Shown piece after piece: positions 1 to 8,067 of a stretch of 64,000 bases of DNA. The stretch's first letter is position 1. Every line of letters starts with the position of its first letter. The notes under the pieces were generated by a model, which was given only the letters and a program-made list of their open reading frames with translations, searched no databases and was not told the DNA's origin. The stretch is from Nocardioides sp. LHD-245 (lineage in GTDB: Bacteria; Actinomycetota; Actinomycetes; Propionibacteriales; Nocardioidaceae): assembly GCF_030929495.1 (NCBI RefSeq), contig NZ_JAVFWN010000007.1:62001-126000 (forward strand). The letters run 5' to 3'. Both the position numbers and the translations under genes were made by a program.

Positions 1-345
1 GGCGGCACGGGCGGCCTGCCGGCGTACGCCGTCGGGGCCGGTCTGCGCGAGCAGCGTGGCCAGCGCTGGGTCGCCGGAGCCCGCCGCGGGCACGACGAGC
101 CCGGCGGCGCGCAGCCGGTCGAGGGCGTCGGCCGCGGCCGGTGGCAGGTCGACCGGATCGGGAGCGGCCCGGCCGGGAGCGTTCGGATCGCCGGGCCCGC
201 CGAGGTCGCTCAGCAGGCGGCGGACCTCGGGGACGTCGGGCAGCCGCAGCCGCGGACCGGACAACCCGACCTGGAGCACGCCCGGGGACCGGGCCAGGAC
301 CGGTGTGCCGGGCCGCAGCAGGTGGGGCCGGGACCAGGACGCCAT
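1..345 (-). CDS. ThiF-superfamily / leader-peptide-binding-like protein, N-terminal part only
   Basis: Only the first 115 codons lie in the window; the rest continues off the left edge. The ATG is at 343-345. The protein opens with a short stretch about a 'pre-set value' type fold (LLRPGTPVLARSPGVLQVGL), seen in actinobacterial proteins annotated as TOMM precursor leader-binding or ThiF-like, including the homologue that sits beside the same DUF2342 protease/UPF0182 neighbourhood in mycobacteria. The assignment rests on this N-terminus and on gene context, and the catalytic or nucleotide-binding region is not visible. Function is therefore uncertain. Confidence 0.5.
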   Translation of the reverse strand, partial: MASWSRPHLLRPGTPVLARSPGVLQVGLSGPRLRLPDVPEVRRLLSDLGGPGDPNAPGRAAPDPVDLPPAAADALDRLRAAGLVVPAAGSGDPALATLLAQTGPDGVRRQAARAA

Positions 346-414
346 GACGGCAGCGTGGCACGACGGACCCGGTGCGCGCGCGGCTCCTCCACAGCCCGGT
401 CGGCGAAAACGCGC

Positions 415-448
415 CACGGGCGGCTCCGCCGTAGCGGGGCCGCCCGTG
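415..448 (-). terminator. Strong hairpin after the DUF5679 gene
   Basis: A 10-bp stem (415-424 with 439-448) is continued by an inner 4-bp stem (426-429 with 434-437) around a 4-nt loop, with one T-G wobble between the two. It lies 35 bases downstream of the DUF5679 stop on the minus strand and before the next minus-strand gene. No U-tract is present, which is common in high-GC actinobacteria. Confidence 0.55.
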
Positions 449-483
449 ACAGTCGGCTCAATGCCGGCTGAGCGTAGGGGTGC

Positions 484-642
484 TCAGGCCTTGCCGAGGA
501 TGCGGTTGAGGTTCGTGCCGCAGACCGGGCAGACGGCCTTCGCCATCCGGGTGCCCTTCTCGTTGACCTTGACCTCGCCCTCGGCCTCGCGCTTCTCCTT
601 GCACTTGACGCAGTAGAACTCGCCGCTCCAGGTCTCCGCCAT
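484..642 (-). CDS. DUF5679 small zinc-ribbon-like protein
   Basis: This is a 52-residue protein with two CxxC pairs (CVKC near residue 11 and CPVC near residue 38), rich in Lys and Glu. That pattern matches the DUF5679 family of very small actinobacterial proteins, which presumably bind zinc through the four cysteines. The start at 642 is preferred over an in-frame ATG 18 bases upstream because a full AAGGAGG lies 5 bases before it. The gene is monocistronic, with a hairpin downstream and a divergent enoyl-CoA hydratase upstream. Cellular role is unknown. Confidence 0.85.
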   Translation of the reverse strand: MAETWSGEFYCVKCKEKREAEGEVKVNEKGTRMAKAVCPVCGTNLNRILGKA

Positions 643-780
643 GACGGCCTCCTTGCTCATCTTGTTCGTTCGGTCGTCGCGACGGGGACACGGGGGGAAG
701 CCCGTCGGGGTCCGGAGGTGCACTCCGAACCTCCCCGACCCTACGGCACACGACCGTGGAGTCGCAGTAGCGTGCCCCGC

Positions 781-1602
781 ATGTCTGAAACCGCTGTGAA
801 CGTCCCCGAGCCGCCGGCCTTGACGCACCTGCGTCTCGAACGGCCCTCCGTGGGGGTCGCGCTGCTGGTCCTGGACCAGCCGGACCTGCGCAACGCGATG
901 AGCGACGAGATGACCGAGTCGTGGGTCCGGGCGGTCGATCACCTCGCCGGAGACCCCACCGTGCGGGTCGTGGTGGTGACCGGCGAGGGCACGGCGTTCT
1001 GCTCCGGCGGCAACCTGTCCTGGCTGGCCTCGGAACCGGACGCGAGCGTGGCCGACCTGCGCGCCCGGATGCTGCCGTTCTACCGCGCCTGGCTGTCGAT
1101 CCGGCGCCTGGAGGTGCCCACGATCGCCGCGATCAACGGAGCCGCGATCGGCGCCGGGCTCTGCATGGCGCTGGCCTGCGACCTCCGGTACGCCGCGCGC
1201 GGGGCCCGGATGGGCGTGCCGTTCACCCGGCTGGGGATCCACCCGGGCATGGCGGGGACCCACCTGCTGCCCGAGGTGGTCGGCTCCGCCGCGGCCCGCG
1301 ACCTGCTCCTGACCGGGCGCCTCGTCGACGCCGACGAGGCGCTCGGGCTCGGTCTGGTCTCGCGGGTGTGGGAGCCCGCGGACTTCCGCCAGGGCGTGCT
1401 GGCGGCGGCGGGGGACATCGCGGGCGCGGCGCCGATCGCCACCCGGCTCACCAAGCGGGCCCTGCAGCACGGGCACGCGAGCATCGAGAGCGCACTGGAG
1501 TGGGAGGGCCTGGCGCAACCGGTCACGCTCGCGACCGACGACCTGCTCGAGGGGATCCGCGCGGCCCAGGAGAAGCGGCCCCCGGTGTTCACCGGCCGCT
1601 GA
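781..1602 (+). CDS. Enoyl-CoA hydratase/isomerase family protein
   Basis: This 273-residue crotonase-fold protein probably hydrates or isomerises acyl-CoA thioesters in the cytoplasm. The oxyanion-hole segments are visible: GTAFCSGGNLS around residues 72-82 and INGAAIGAG around 116-124. The C-terminal region (LTKRALQ, then a helical tail) is typical of the family. The first acidic catalytic position falls in the FTRLGIHPGMAG segment, where the usual Glu is replaced, so hydratase activity on the standard substrate is not assured. The upstream ATG-free stretch and a start at MSET fit the family length. A 17-bp hairpin follows the stop. Confidence 0.85.
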   Translation: MSETAVNVPEPPALTHLRLERPSVGVALLVLDQPDLRNAMSDEMTESWVRAVDHLAGDPTVRVVVVTGEGTAFCSGGNLSWLASEPDASVADLRARMLPFYRAWLSIRRLEVPTIAAINGAAIGAGLCMALACDLRYAARGARMGVPFTRLGIHPGMAGTHLLPEVVGSAAARDLLLTGRLVDADEALGLGLVSRVWEPADFRQGVLAAAGDIAGAAPIATRLTKRALQHGHASIESALEWEGLAQPVTLATDDLLEGIRAAQEKRPPVFTGR

Positions 1603-1630
1603 GCAGCGGGAGAGAGAAGAGACCCCCGGT

Positions 1631-1677
1631 GCCGCAGCGCCTCGCTTGCCTTCCCCTTGCGAGCGAGGAACTGCGGC
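1631..1677 (+). terminator. Long hairpin downstream of the enoyl-CoA hydratase gene
   Basis: The outer 7-bp stem (1631-1637 with 1671-1677) and inner 10-bp stem with one wobble (1640-1649 with 1659-1668) are separated by a 2x2 internal loop. The apical loop is 9 nt. It starts 28 bases after the hydratase stop and has no T-run, so it is a probable intrinsic-like terminator or mRNA 3' stabiliser. Confidence 0.55.
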
Positions 1678-1746
1678 CCCAGGGGCCTCGTCGGGGACGA
1701 CGCTAGGCATCGCGGCGGTCGTGGTCAATCCAAGCGCGCCGCTGCC

Positions 1747-1920
1747 TGTGGACAGGCCTGTGGAAAAAGCTGTGGATGGTGGTCGGGACCCGTGGATGGC
1801 CGGGGGAGAACCGGGATGTGCCTGTGGAGGAGCCCCGCTGCGGCGCGACCCCGCGGGCGTCGTACCGTCGGGTGACCAGCGAAGATGGCGCCCACAGCTT
1901 CATCCACGGCCTGTGGACAG
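1747..1920. other. Intergenic cluster of TGTGGA motifs resembling DnaA boxes
   Basis: The noncoding stretch between the hydratase hairpin and the PHP gene holds repeated TGTGGA motifs: TGTGGACAG at 1747-1755 and again at 1912-1920, TGTGGAAAA at 1759, TGTGGATGG at 1771, a related CGTGGATGG at 1791, and TGTGGAGGA at 1823. The actinobacterial DnaA box read on this strand is TGTGGACAA, so two are one mismatch away and the others are looser. Whether DnaA binds here is inference. Confidence 0.35.
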
Positions 1921-1954
1921 ACAATTTCCGACGGACGGCGAGGACGGTGCGGAC

Positions 1955-3001
1955 GTGACCGAGCAGGGGTACGACGGCACGCCGGTGGCGGCGCTGCGCC
2001 GGATCGCGTTCCTCCTGGAGCGCGGCCGCGCGGACAGCTACAAGGTCAAGGCCTATCGCGGAGCCGCCGCGGCGGTGCTGCCCCTGGCGCCCGACGAGAT
2101 CGCCGCGCGGGCCGCCGCCGGCACCCTGACCGAGCTGCCCGGCGTCGGTGCCAGCACCGCGCGGGTGATCGCCGAGGCCGTGGCGGGCCGGATGCCGGAC
2201 AAGCTGGCCGAGGTCGAGGAGCAGTACGGCGCACCGCTGACCGCCGACGGCGCCGGCACCGCGTTGCGGGCCGGGCTGCGCGGCGACCTGCACTCCCACT
2301 CCGACTGGTCCGACGGCGGCTCGCCCATCGAGGAGATGGCGATGACGGCGATGGAGCTGGGCCACGACTACCTCGTGCTCACCGACCACTCGCCACGGCT
2401 CAAGGTCGCCCGAGGGCTGTCGGCCGAGCGGCTCACCCGGCAGCTGGGCGTCGTGGAGGCGGTCAACGCCCACCTCGCCAGGGCCGGGTTCCGGCTGCTC
2501 AAGGGGATCGAGGTCGACATCCTCGACGACGGCTCGCTCGACCAGACCGAGGAGATGCTCGCTCGGCTCGAGGTCCGGGTCGCCAGCGTGCACTCGAAGC
2601 TCGCGATGGACCCGGAGCCGCTGACCCGGCGGATGGTGGCGGCGGTGCGCAACCCCTTCACCAACGTGCTCGGACACTGCACCGGCCGGCTGGTCACCGG
2701 CAACCGCGGGACCCGGGCGGAGTCCCGGTTCGACGCCCGCACCGTCTTCGAGGCCTGCGCCGAGGAGGGCGTGGCGGTCGAGATCAACTCCCGCCCCGAG
2801 CGCCGCGACCCGCCCACCCGGCTGCTGGAGCTCGCGCGCGACGCCGGCTGCCTGTTCTCGATCGACAGCGACGCGCACGCGCCCGGGCAGCTGGACTACC
2901 CCCTGCTCGGGTGTGAGCGCGCGGAGGCGGCCGGCATCGACGCGGACCGCATCGTCAACACCTGGCCCGTGGAGCGGCTGCTGGAGTGGGCCCGGCCCTG
3001 A
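1955..3001 (+). CDS. PHP-domain phosphoesterase with N-terminal helix-hairpin-helix (PolX-C-terminus-like)
   Basis: This is a 348-residue protein. Residues about 1-95 form a PolX-type helical/HhH region (LTELPGVGASTARVIAEA). Residues about 110-340 form a PHP metal-dependent phosphoesterase, with the metal ligands visible in DLHSHSDWSDGG, LTDHS, the EINSR segment and IDSDAH. It resembles bacterial PolX proteins that have lost the polymerase domain, so a DNA 3'-phosphatase or exonuclease role is plausible but unproven. The GTG at 1955 is chosen because it starts the conserved TEQGYDGTPVAALRRIA segment; the open frame upstream runs through the motif-rich intergenic region. Confidence 0.85.
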   Translation: MTEQGYDGTPVAALRRIAFLLERGRADSYKVKAYRGAAAAVLPLAPDEIAARAAAGTLTELPGVGASTARVIAEAVAGRMPDKLAEVEEQYGAPLTADGAGTALRAGLRGDLHSHSDWSDGGSPIEEMAMTAMELGHDYLVLTDHSPRLKVARGLSAERLTRQLGVVEAVNAHLARAGFRLLKGIEVDILDDGSLDQTEEMLARLEVRVASVHSKLAMDPEPLTRRMVAAVRNPFTNVLGHCTGRLVTGNRGTRAESRFDARTVFEACAEEGVAVEINSRPERRDPPTRLLELARDAGCLFSIDSDAHAPGQLDYPLLGCERAEAAGIDADRIVNTWPVERLLEWARP

Positions 3002-3041
3002 GGTCCCACCACTGCCGGCGAGCGCGCCGTAGGGTCGGGCC

Positions 3042-3599
3042 ATGCCCACGCCCCGTGTGGAGGTACGCCGGTCGCAGCGCCGCCGGCGTACGGTCACGGC
3101 CTATCGCGAGGGCGAGACGATCGTGGTCCTGATGCCGGACAACCTCTCGGTGACCGAGGAGCGGGCCTGGGTCTCGAAGATGGTCGCTCGGGTCGAGCGC
3201 AAGGAGCGGCGGGCGGCGACGCCCCGGCGCCGGGACGACGAGGACCTGATGCAGCGCGCCCGGGAGCTGAGCGACGAGTACCTCGGCGGCCTGGCGGTGC
3301 CGGAGTCGGTCCGCTGGGTCGGCAACCAGCGGGCGCGGTGGGGGTCGTGCACGCCCAAGGACCGCACGATCCGACTCTCCGAGCGGCTGCAGCGGATGCC
3401 GGAGTGGGTGATCGACTACGTGATCGTGCACGAGCTGGCCCACCTGATCGAGCCGCACCACGACGAGCGCTTCTGGGGCTGGGTCGCGCACTACCCGGCC
3501 GCGGAGAAGGCGAAGGGCTACCTCGCCGGCTGGTCCGACGCCGCCCGGATCGACCGGCCGCCCTCCGAGCAGGTCATGCCGGGCGAGGACGTCGACTGA
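3042..3599 (+). CDS. YgjP/DUF45-type metal-dependent hydrolase (M48-like)
   Basis: A 185-residue cytoplasmic protein with the SprT/YgjP-type zinc motif HELAH near residue 130, a downstream H in EPHHDERFW, and the characteristic WGSCT segment near residue 105. The DUF45 family is a predicted zinc metallopeptidase whose substrates are largely unknown. It lies 40 bases after the PHP gene in the same direction and is convergent with the NUDIX gene, with 8 bases between the stops. Length and motifs are complete. Confidence 0.85.
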   Translation: MPTPRVEVRRSQRRRRTVTAYREGETIVVLMPDNLSVTEERAWVSKMVARVERKERRAATPRRRDDEDLMQRARELSDEYLGGLAVPESVRWVGNQRARWGSCTPKDRTIRLSERLQRMPEWVIDYVIVHELAHLIEPHHDERFWGWVAHYPAAEKAKGYLAGWSDAARIDRPPSEQVMPGEDVD

Positions 3600-3607
3600 T
3601 CCAGCGC

Positions 3608-4150
3608 TCAGACCAGGACCGCGCGGGCGCGAGCGATGAGCACGTGCATGGCCGGTTCGAGGTCGGGCAGGCCGTCGAGGGGCCACCAGCGCAGGGCGAG
3701 GGACTCGTCGCTGACCGTCTCCCGGGCGCCGGGTCGGGCGCGGGCGGCGTAGCGGACGTCGAGGTGGCTCACCCCACCGCGCGGGTCGCAGAAGGGGACG
3801 ACGTGGACGTCGAGCTGGAGCGGCTCGGGGTGGAAGTCGAGCTCGTCGAGCCCGCTCTCCTCGTGGGCCTCCCGCAGCGCGACCGCCGCGAGGGTCGGGT
3901 CGCCCTCCTCGGCGTGGCCGCCGAAGTGGAACCAACGCCCGGCCTTGCGGTGCAGGTTGAGCAGCACCCGCTCGCCGACGGCGTCCAGGACGAGGGTGCC
4001 GGCGGTCAGGTGGTCGGGGTACGACGAGCGCCACATGCCGTCCGGCGTCGACGCGAGGTGCGCGACGTAGCGGCGACGCAGTGCCTCCTCGGCGGGATCG
4101 GGGGCGCGCCAGTCCGTCAGGACGCCCAGGGCGTCCGCGTGGAGGGTCAC
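3608..4150 (-). CDS. NUDIX hydrolase
   Basis: A 180-residue protein with a complete Nudix box: GGHAEEGDPTLAAVALREAH followed by EESG, around residues 75-99. These enzymes hydrolyse nucleoside diphosphates linked to another moiety using Mg2+ bound by the REAHEE helix. The start is GTG at 4150, and GTGA overlaps the stop of the upstream metalloprotease gene, so the two are translationally coupled. The N-terminal 70 residues (DALGVLTDWRAPDP) are a family-specific extension. The actual substrate cannot be predicted. Confidence 0.88.
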   Translation of the reverse strand: MTLHADALGVLTDWRAPDPAEEALRRRYVAHLASTPDGMWRSSYPDHLTAGTLVLDAVGERVLLNLHRKAGRWFHFGGHAEEGDPTLAAVALREAHEESGLDELDFHPEPLQLDVHVVPFCDPRGGVSHLDVRYAARARPGARETVSDESLALRWWPLDGLPDLEPAMHVLIARARAVLV

Positions 4151-5553
4151 TCCGCGTCGGGCGAGCCGGCGCCGTCGGGGCCGTCGGGGCCGTCGGGGGA
4201 GTCGCCGTCGGGGGAGCCGGGGGAGCCGGGGCCGTCGAGCAGTTTGCGCAGCTCGACGTCGAACTCGTCCTCACTCAGCTCGGCGGGACGGGTGGCCTCG
4301 TCACGGAACGACAGCGGGTCGTCGAGGTCGGCGGCGGTGGGCAGCAGGTCGGGGTGCATCCAGACGCCGTCGCGCGCCTCCTGACCGGACCGGGTGCGCA
4401 GGCCGCCCCACAGGGTGGAGGCGTCGCGGAGACGGCGCGGGCGCAGCTCGAGGCCCACGAGCGCGGCGAAGGTCTGCTCGGCGGGACCGCCGGCCGCCCG
4501 GCGCCGGCGCACCGCCTCGCGCAGCTTGGTCGCCGCGGGCATCCGCTCGGCGGTGGCCTGGCCGACGACCTCGTCGACCCAGCCCTCGACCAGCGCGAGC
4601 GCGATCTCGAGCCGCGACAGCGCGGCGGTCTGCGCCTCGGTCTGTGGCGGGTCGAACATGCCGCCCTCGAGCAGGCCCTGCATCGCCTCGAGGTTGGTGG
4701 GGTCGATGCCGCGCAGCTGCTCCTGGACCCGCTCCTGGATCTGCTGGGCGTTGATCTCCAGACCGCGGGCATAGTCGGTGACCGCGCCGATGAGGTGCTC
4801 GCGCAGCCACGGCACGTGGGCGAAGAGCCGCTGGTGGGCGGCCTCGCGCAGGGCGAGGTAGAGCACGACGTCGTCCTCGGTGACGTCGAGGCCGTCGGCG
4901 AAGGCGCGGACGTTGCTCATCACCAGCGCCGCCTTGCCGGGAGCCCCGAGGGGGAGGCCGATGTCGGAGGCGGTGAGCACCTCGCCGCCCAGCGCGCCGA
5001 GGCCCTGCCCGATCTGCATCGCCATCATCCCGCCGACGGCCTGGCCGATGATGCCGACGAGCGGTCCGGCCGCCGCCTTCATCTCCTCGGGCAGCCCGCT
5101 GGACAGACCGGTCACGGAGCGGGCGGCGACGGGCTCGACGAGCACCTGCCACACCGGCTGGGTCTCGACCAGCCACTCGGCGCGACTCCAGGCGGCCGTC
5201 GTACCGACGCCGGAGGGGAAGCCGGTCGCCGTGTCGAGCCAGTGGTCGGCCAGGCGCACGGCGTCGGCGACGCGGTCCTGGTCGCGCCGGGAGGGGGACG
5301 GGTCCGGCTCCTGGGCGATGGCCTGGCGGGCCATGTCGGTGGCGGCGGTCCAGTTCAGCGGGCCGTCGTGCGGCTGCATGAGCGACTGCAGCTGCTGGAA
5401 GAACGCCATGCCGCCGCCCGGGCCGGCGCCCGCGCCGCCGGCCATTCCTCCACCACCCAGTGCGCCGCCGAGGGCGCCGAAGATCTGCTCGAACGGCGTG
5501 CCCTTGAACGGGTTCGGCTGGTCGTCGCCCGGGGTGCCCGGATCGTTGCTCAT
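4147..5553 (-). CDS. Zinc-dependent metalloprotease-like protein, DUF2342/zincin_2 family
   Basis: A 468-residue protein with a Gly/Met-rich N-terminus (FGALGGALGGGGM, residues 25-48), a central region with SNVRAFADGLDVTEDDVVLYLALREAAHQRLF, and a Pro/Asp/Gly-rich tail of repeated SPDG/GPDG units. The family, conserved in actinobacteria, is annotated as a coenzyme F420 biosynthesis-associated or zinc-dependent metalloprotease, although the segment here reads REAAH rather than a canonical HExxH. The neighbourhood with the Lon-like PDZ protease and UPF0182 matches the mycobacterial arrangement. It is translationally coupled to the downstream NUDIX gene. Confidence 0.8.
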   Translation of the reverse strand: MSNDPGTPGDDQPNPFKGTPFEQIFGALGGALGGGGMAGGAGAGPGGGMAFFQQLQSLMQPHDGPLNWTAATDMARQAIAQEPDPSPSRRDQDRVADAVRLADHWLDTATGFPSGVGTTAAWSRAEWLVETQPVWQVLVEPVAARSVTGLSSGLPEEMKAAAGPLVGIIGQAVGGMMAMQIGQGLGALGGEVLTASDIGLPLGAPGKAALVMSNVRAFADGLDVTEDDVVLYLALREAAHQRLFAHVPWLREHLIGAVTDYARGLEINAQQIQERVQEQLRGIDPTNLEAMQGLLEGGMFDPPQTEAQTAALSRLEIALALVEGWVDEVVGQATAERMPAATKLREAVRRRRAAGGPAEQTFAALVGLELRPRRLRDASTLWGGLRTRSGQEARDGVWMHPDLLPTAADLDDPLSFRDEATRPAELSEDEFDVELRKLLDGPGSPGSPDGDSPDGPDGPDGAGSPDAE

Positions 5554-5637
5554 GACCCAAAACTACGCCCGATCGCCAACCGGCGGTGTCGGGGACAGCC
5601 CTGACCGGACCCCGGCCCTCCTCCTAGAGTGAGCCTC

Positions 5638-6066
5638 ATGACGAACCCCGCCGTGCGCCTCGTCGCGATCTCCGACCAGCCGCTCTCGGTGAGCGAGGTG
5701 CTCGACGGCCTCGACGACGCCGCGTCGGGCGGCCTGGTGCTCTTCGTCGGCCGGGTCCGCGACCACGACCACGGCCACGGCGTCACCGGACTGTCGTACT
5801 CCGCCCACCCCTCCGCCCTCGACCGGCTGCGGGAGGTGTGCGAGCGCATCGCGGAGGAGTACGACGTCACGGCGGTCGCGGCCGTGCACCGGGTCGGCGA
5901 CCTCCGGATCGGCGACCTCGCCGTCGTCGTGGCGACCACCGCGGGCCACCGCGGCTCGTCCTTCGAGGCCAGCCGCGCCCTCATCGACACGCTCAAGGCG
6001 GAGGTGCCGATCTGGAAGCACCAGCGCTTCACCGACGGCTCCGACGAGTGGGTCGGGTCTCCCTGA
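5638..6066 (+). CDS. moaE: Molybdopterin synthase catalytic subunit MoaE
   Basis: A 142-residue protein that converts precursor Z to molybdopterin together with MoaD. Family landmarks are present: GGLVLFVGRVRDHDHG near residue 30, an AAVHRVGDLRIGD segment, and the catalytic LKAEVPIWKHQ with its lysines near residues 123-130. No moaD is adjacent, so the partner must be elsewhere. ATG 5638 is preferred over an upstream in-frame GTG because it gives the usual family N-terminus. It is divergent from the metalloprotease gene, which starts 85 bases away. Confidence 0.9.
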   Translation: MTNPAVRLVAISDQPLSVSEVLDGLDDAASGGLVLFVGRVRDHDHGHGVTGLSYSAHPSALDRLREVCERIAEEYDVTAVAAVHRVGDLRIGDLAVVVATTAGHRGSSFEASRALIDTLKAEVPIWKHQRFTDGSDEWVGSP

Positions 6067-6124
6067 GCGCCCGGCTGCGCGTGTCCTGACCGCTCCCTGA
6101 CCGGCCGCGACCTACCCTCGGGGA

Positions 6125-6433
6125 GTGGAGATCCTGTTCTGGCTGCTGCCGGCCGCCGTGCTCACCCTCGCCTCGATGGCGTGGGTCGCGTGGTGGGGCC
6201 GGGAGGGCCGGGGCGAGGTCGACCGCGAGACGGCGGCCCGGCGCCTCGGCGAGGCACTGACCCGCGAGCAGCGCGCCCGGCCGGGCTACGCCGCCCCCGA
6301 GCGGGAGCCGGACCGGCACAACGGAGTCGCCCTGCGCCCCTCGCGGAGCCGCCCCGTCGTGCTTCCCGGCCACGAGTCGGAGCCGCCCGTGGCCGAGGAC
6401 GAGTCCGTGACGGACGACCGGCGCGCGTCCTGA
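6125..6433 (+). CDS. Small single-pass membrane protein of unknown function
   Basis: This 102-residue protein starts at GTG 6125. One hydrophobic helix is visible at residues 3-24 (LFWLLPAAVLTLASMAWVAW), followed by a basic, Arg/Glu-rich cytoplasmic tail ending in acidic residues. It lies 58 bases after moaE and 27 before the PDZ protease gene, in the same direction. I do not recognise a family. Its position suggests it belongs to the same transcription unit as the protease. Confidence 0.6.
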   Translation: MEILFWLLPAAVLTLASMAWVAWWGREGRGEVDRETAARRLGEALTREQRARPGYAAPEREPDRHNGVALRPSRSRPVVLPGHESEPPVAEDESVTDDRRAS

Positions 6434-6460
6434 TTGGACACATCTGACAAGGTAGGCGCC

Positions 6461-7498
6461 ATGAGCCAGCGCCTGATCGCCGCGTGTGTCGCGGCGCCGT
6501 TGGTGCTGATCCTGGGCGGCATCGCGCTCGTCGTGCCGCTGCCGTACGCGTCCTACAGCCCCGGGCCGACGTACGACATCCTCGGCAAGGACGCCGACCA
6601 GGCCGAGGTGATCCAGGTCGACGGGCACGACGCCTACTACGACGACGGCCAGATCCGGTTCACCACGGTGGTGGCGTCGTCGTACGGCCAGAAGCTCTCC
6701 CTGGGCGACGCGCTGTCGCGCTGGCTCGACCCCGACAAGGCGATCCTCCCGTACGACGTCGTGCATCCGCCCGACACGACCCAGGCCGACGAGAAGGCCG
6801 AGGGTGCCGTGCAGATGACCACCTCGCAGGACGTCGCCAAGGCGGTCGCCCTGACCGAGCTCGGCCTGCAGGTGCCGACCGCGGTGCAGGTCGCCGTGGT
6901 CGACGAGGAGGGGCCGGCCAAGGACAAGCTGCTCGTGCGCGACGTCTTCAAGGAGGTCGACGGCGAGCCGGTGACCGGCGCGGACCAGATCGTCGAGGCG
7001 GTCCGCAAGCACGACGACGGCTCGCTGGTCGAGTTCCGGATCCTGCGCGACAAGCGCGAGCTCACCGTGCGGATCAAGCCCGAGGAGATCGAGGGCAAGC
7101 CGCGCGTCGGGGTCTCGCTCGGCCTGGGCTACGAGTTCCCCTTCACCATCAACCTGCGCGTCGACCCGACGGTCGGCGGCCCCAGCGCGGGTCTGATGTT
7201 CTCGCTGGCCATCTACGACACGTTGACCCCCGGCTCGCTGACCGGTGGCGCGACCGTCGCCGGCACCGGCGAGCTGGCCGGCGACGGCAAGGTCGGCCCG
7301 ATCGGCGGCATCGAGCAGAAGATCGCGGGCGCCCAGGCCGCCGGCGCGAAGCTGTTCTTCGTGCCGAAGGACAACTGCTCCGACGTCAAGGGCCTCGACC
7401 CCGACCTGCGCCTGGTGAAGGCGACCACGATGCACGAGGCGCGGGTCGCCCTCGAGACATGGGTCGAGGACCCCGACGCCGATCTGCCCAGCTGCTGA
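6461..7498 (+). CDS. PDZ-domain Lon-like membrane protease (YlbL-type)
   Basis: A 345-residue protein with an N-terminal membrane anchor (residues 5-28), a PDZ domain around 150-220 and a Lon-type (S16) proteolytic domain at 220-345. The catalytic Ser is in GGPSAGLMFSLAIYD and the catalytic Lys in GIEQKIAGA. It would act on the outer face of the membrane. In Bacillus the relative YlbL degrades a cell-division inhibitor, and whether this one does so is unknown. ATG 6461 has AAGG upstream and places the anchor at the N-terminus. Confidence 0.87.
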   Translation: MSQRLIAACVAAPLVLILGGIALVVPLPYASYSPGPTYDILGKDADQAEVIQVDGHDAYYDDGQIRFTTVVASSYGQKLSLGDALSRWLDPDKAILPYDVVHPPDTTQADEKAEGAVQMTTSQDVAKAVALTELGLQVPTAVQVAVVDEEGPAKDKLLVRDVFKEVDGEPVTGADQIVEAVRKHDDGSLVEFRILRDKRELTVRIKPEEIEGKPRVGVSLGLGYEFPFTINLRVDPTVGGPSAGLMFSLAIYDTLTPGSLTGGATVAGTGELAGDGKVGPIGGIEQKIAGAQAAGAKLFFVPKDNCSDVKGLDPDLRLVKATTMHEARVALETWVEDPDADLPSC

Positions 7499-7515
7499 CG
7501 ACGCAAGGACCACCG

Positions 7516-8067
7516 TTGGACTACGAACTGGACGTCGACCCGGCCCTGGCCGCCGCCGTACTCGAGCTCGAGGGGCACCACGCCCGCGCGGGATGGGACC
7601 GGCCGGCGCGCCTGTACGCCCTCGTCGACACCGGCCACCTGGTCGCCCAGGAGCCCGCGCTCGCCGCGCAGCTGGGCCTGGACGCCCCCGCGGAGCAGGG
7701 CTCGCTGACGCCGGTCGAGCAGGAGGACCTGCCGCCCGGTCAGGAGCTGGAGGAGGTGCTCCCCGGCATCCAGTGGCCCGACGTGGTCGCGGGCTGCGCG
7801 GCCGTGGTCGAGCGCCTGGTGCTGCCGCCGGCCGCCGACGGCCAGGTCCCCGAGGACCCGGTGGCCGCCGCGGAGTTCGCGCGCGACCACCCCGACGCCG
7901 AGGAGGTCCGCATCGTCGCCGGGGTGACCCGCCACGGCGCGAGCTACTGCGCCTTGCGGATGCGCAGCCACGACGAGGACAGTGCCGTCATGGGCGGCAA
8001 CGACCTGGTCCCGGGGCTCATCGAGCTGCTCCGGGCCACCCTGCTGGAGGACGAGACCGATGAGTGA
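7516..8067 (+). CDS. PPA1309-family conserved protein
   Basis: A 183-residue acidic cytoplasmic protein of the PPA1309 family, conserved in Actinobacteria and of unknown function. The start is TTG at 7516, supported by AAGGA six bases upstream; no ATG or GTG fits the conserved N-terminus (DYELDVDPALAAAVLELE). Its frame runs 8 bases past the start of the UPF0182 gene, so the two are coupled. Late in the protein, HGASYCALRMRSHDEDSAVMGGNDLVPGLIELL-type sequence is the most family-like stretch. Confidence 0.8.
   Translation: MDYELDVDPALAAAVLELEGHHARAGWDRPARLYALVDTGHLVAQEPALAAQLGLDAPAEQGSLTPVEQEDLPPGQELEEVLPGIQWPDVVAGCAAVVERLVLPPAADGQVPEDPVAAAEFARDHPDAEEVRIVAGVTRHGASYCALRMRSHDEDSAVMGGNDLVPGLIELLRATLLEDETDE

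Noticed and set aside
484..1728. Long minus-strand frame joining DUF5679 to antisense of the enoyl-CoA hydratase
   Set aside because: Only the last 52 residues are real; a perfect ribosome site precedes that internal start, and the rest mirrors the hydratase.
4147..4260. Repeated GGGGCCGTC units resembling a small tandem repeat
   Set aside because: They encode the Pro/Asp/Gly-rich tail of the metalloprotease-like protein in frame, so they need no separate explanation.
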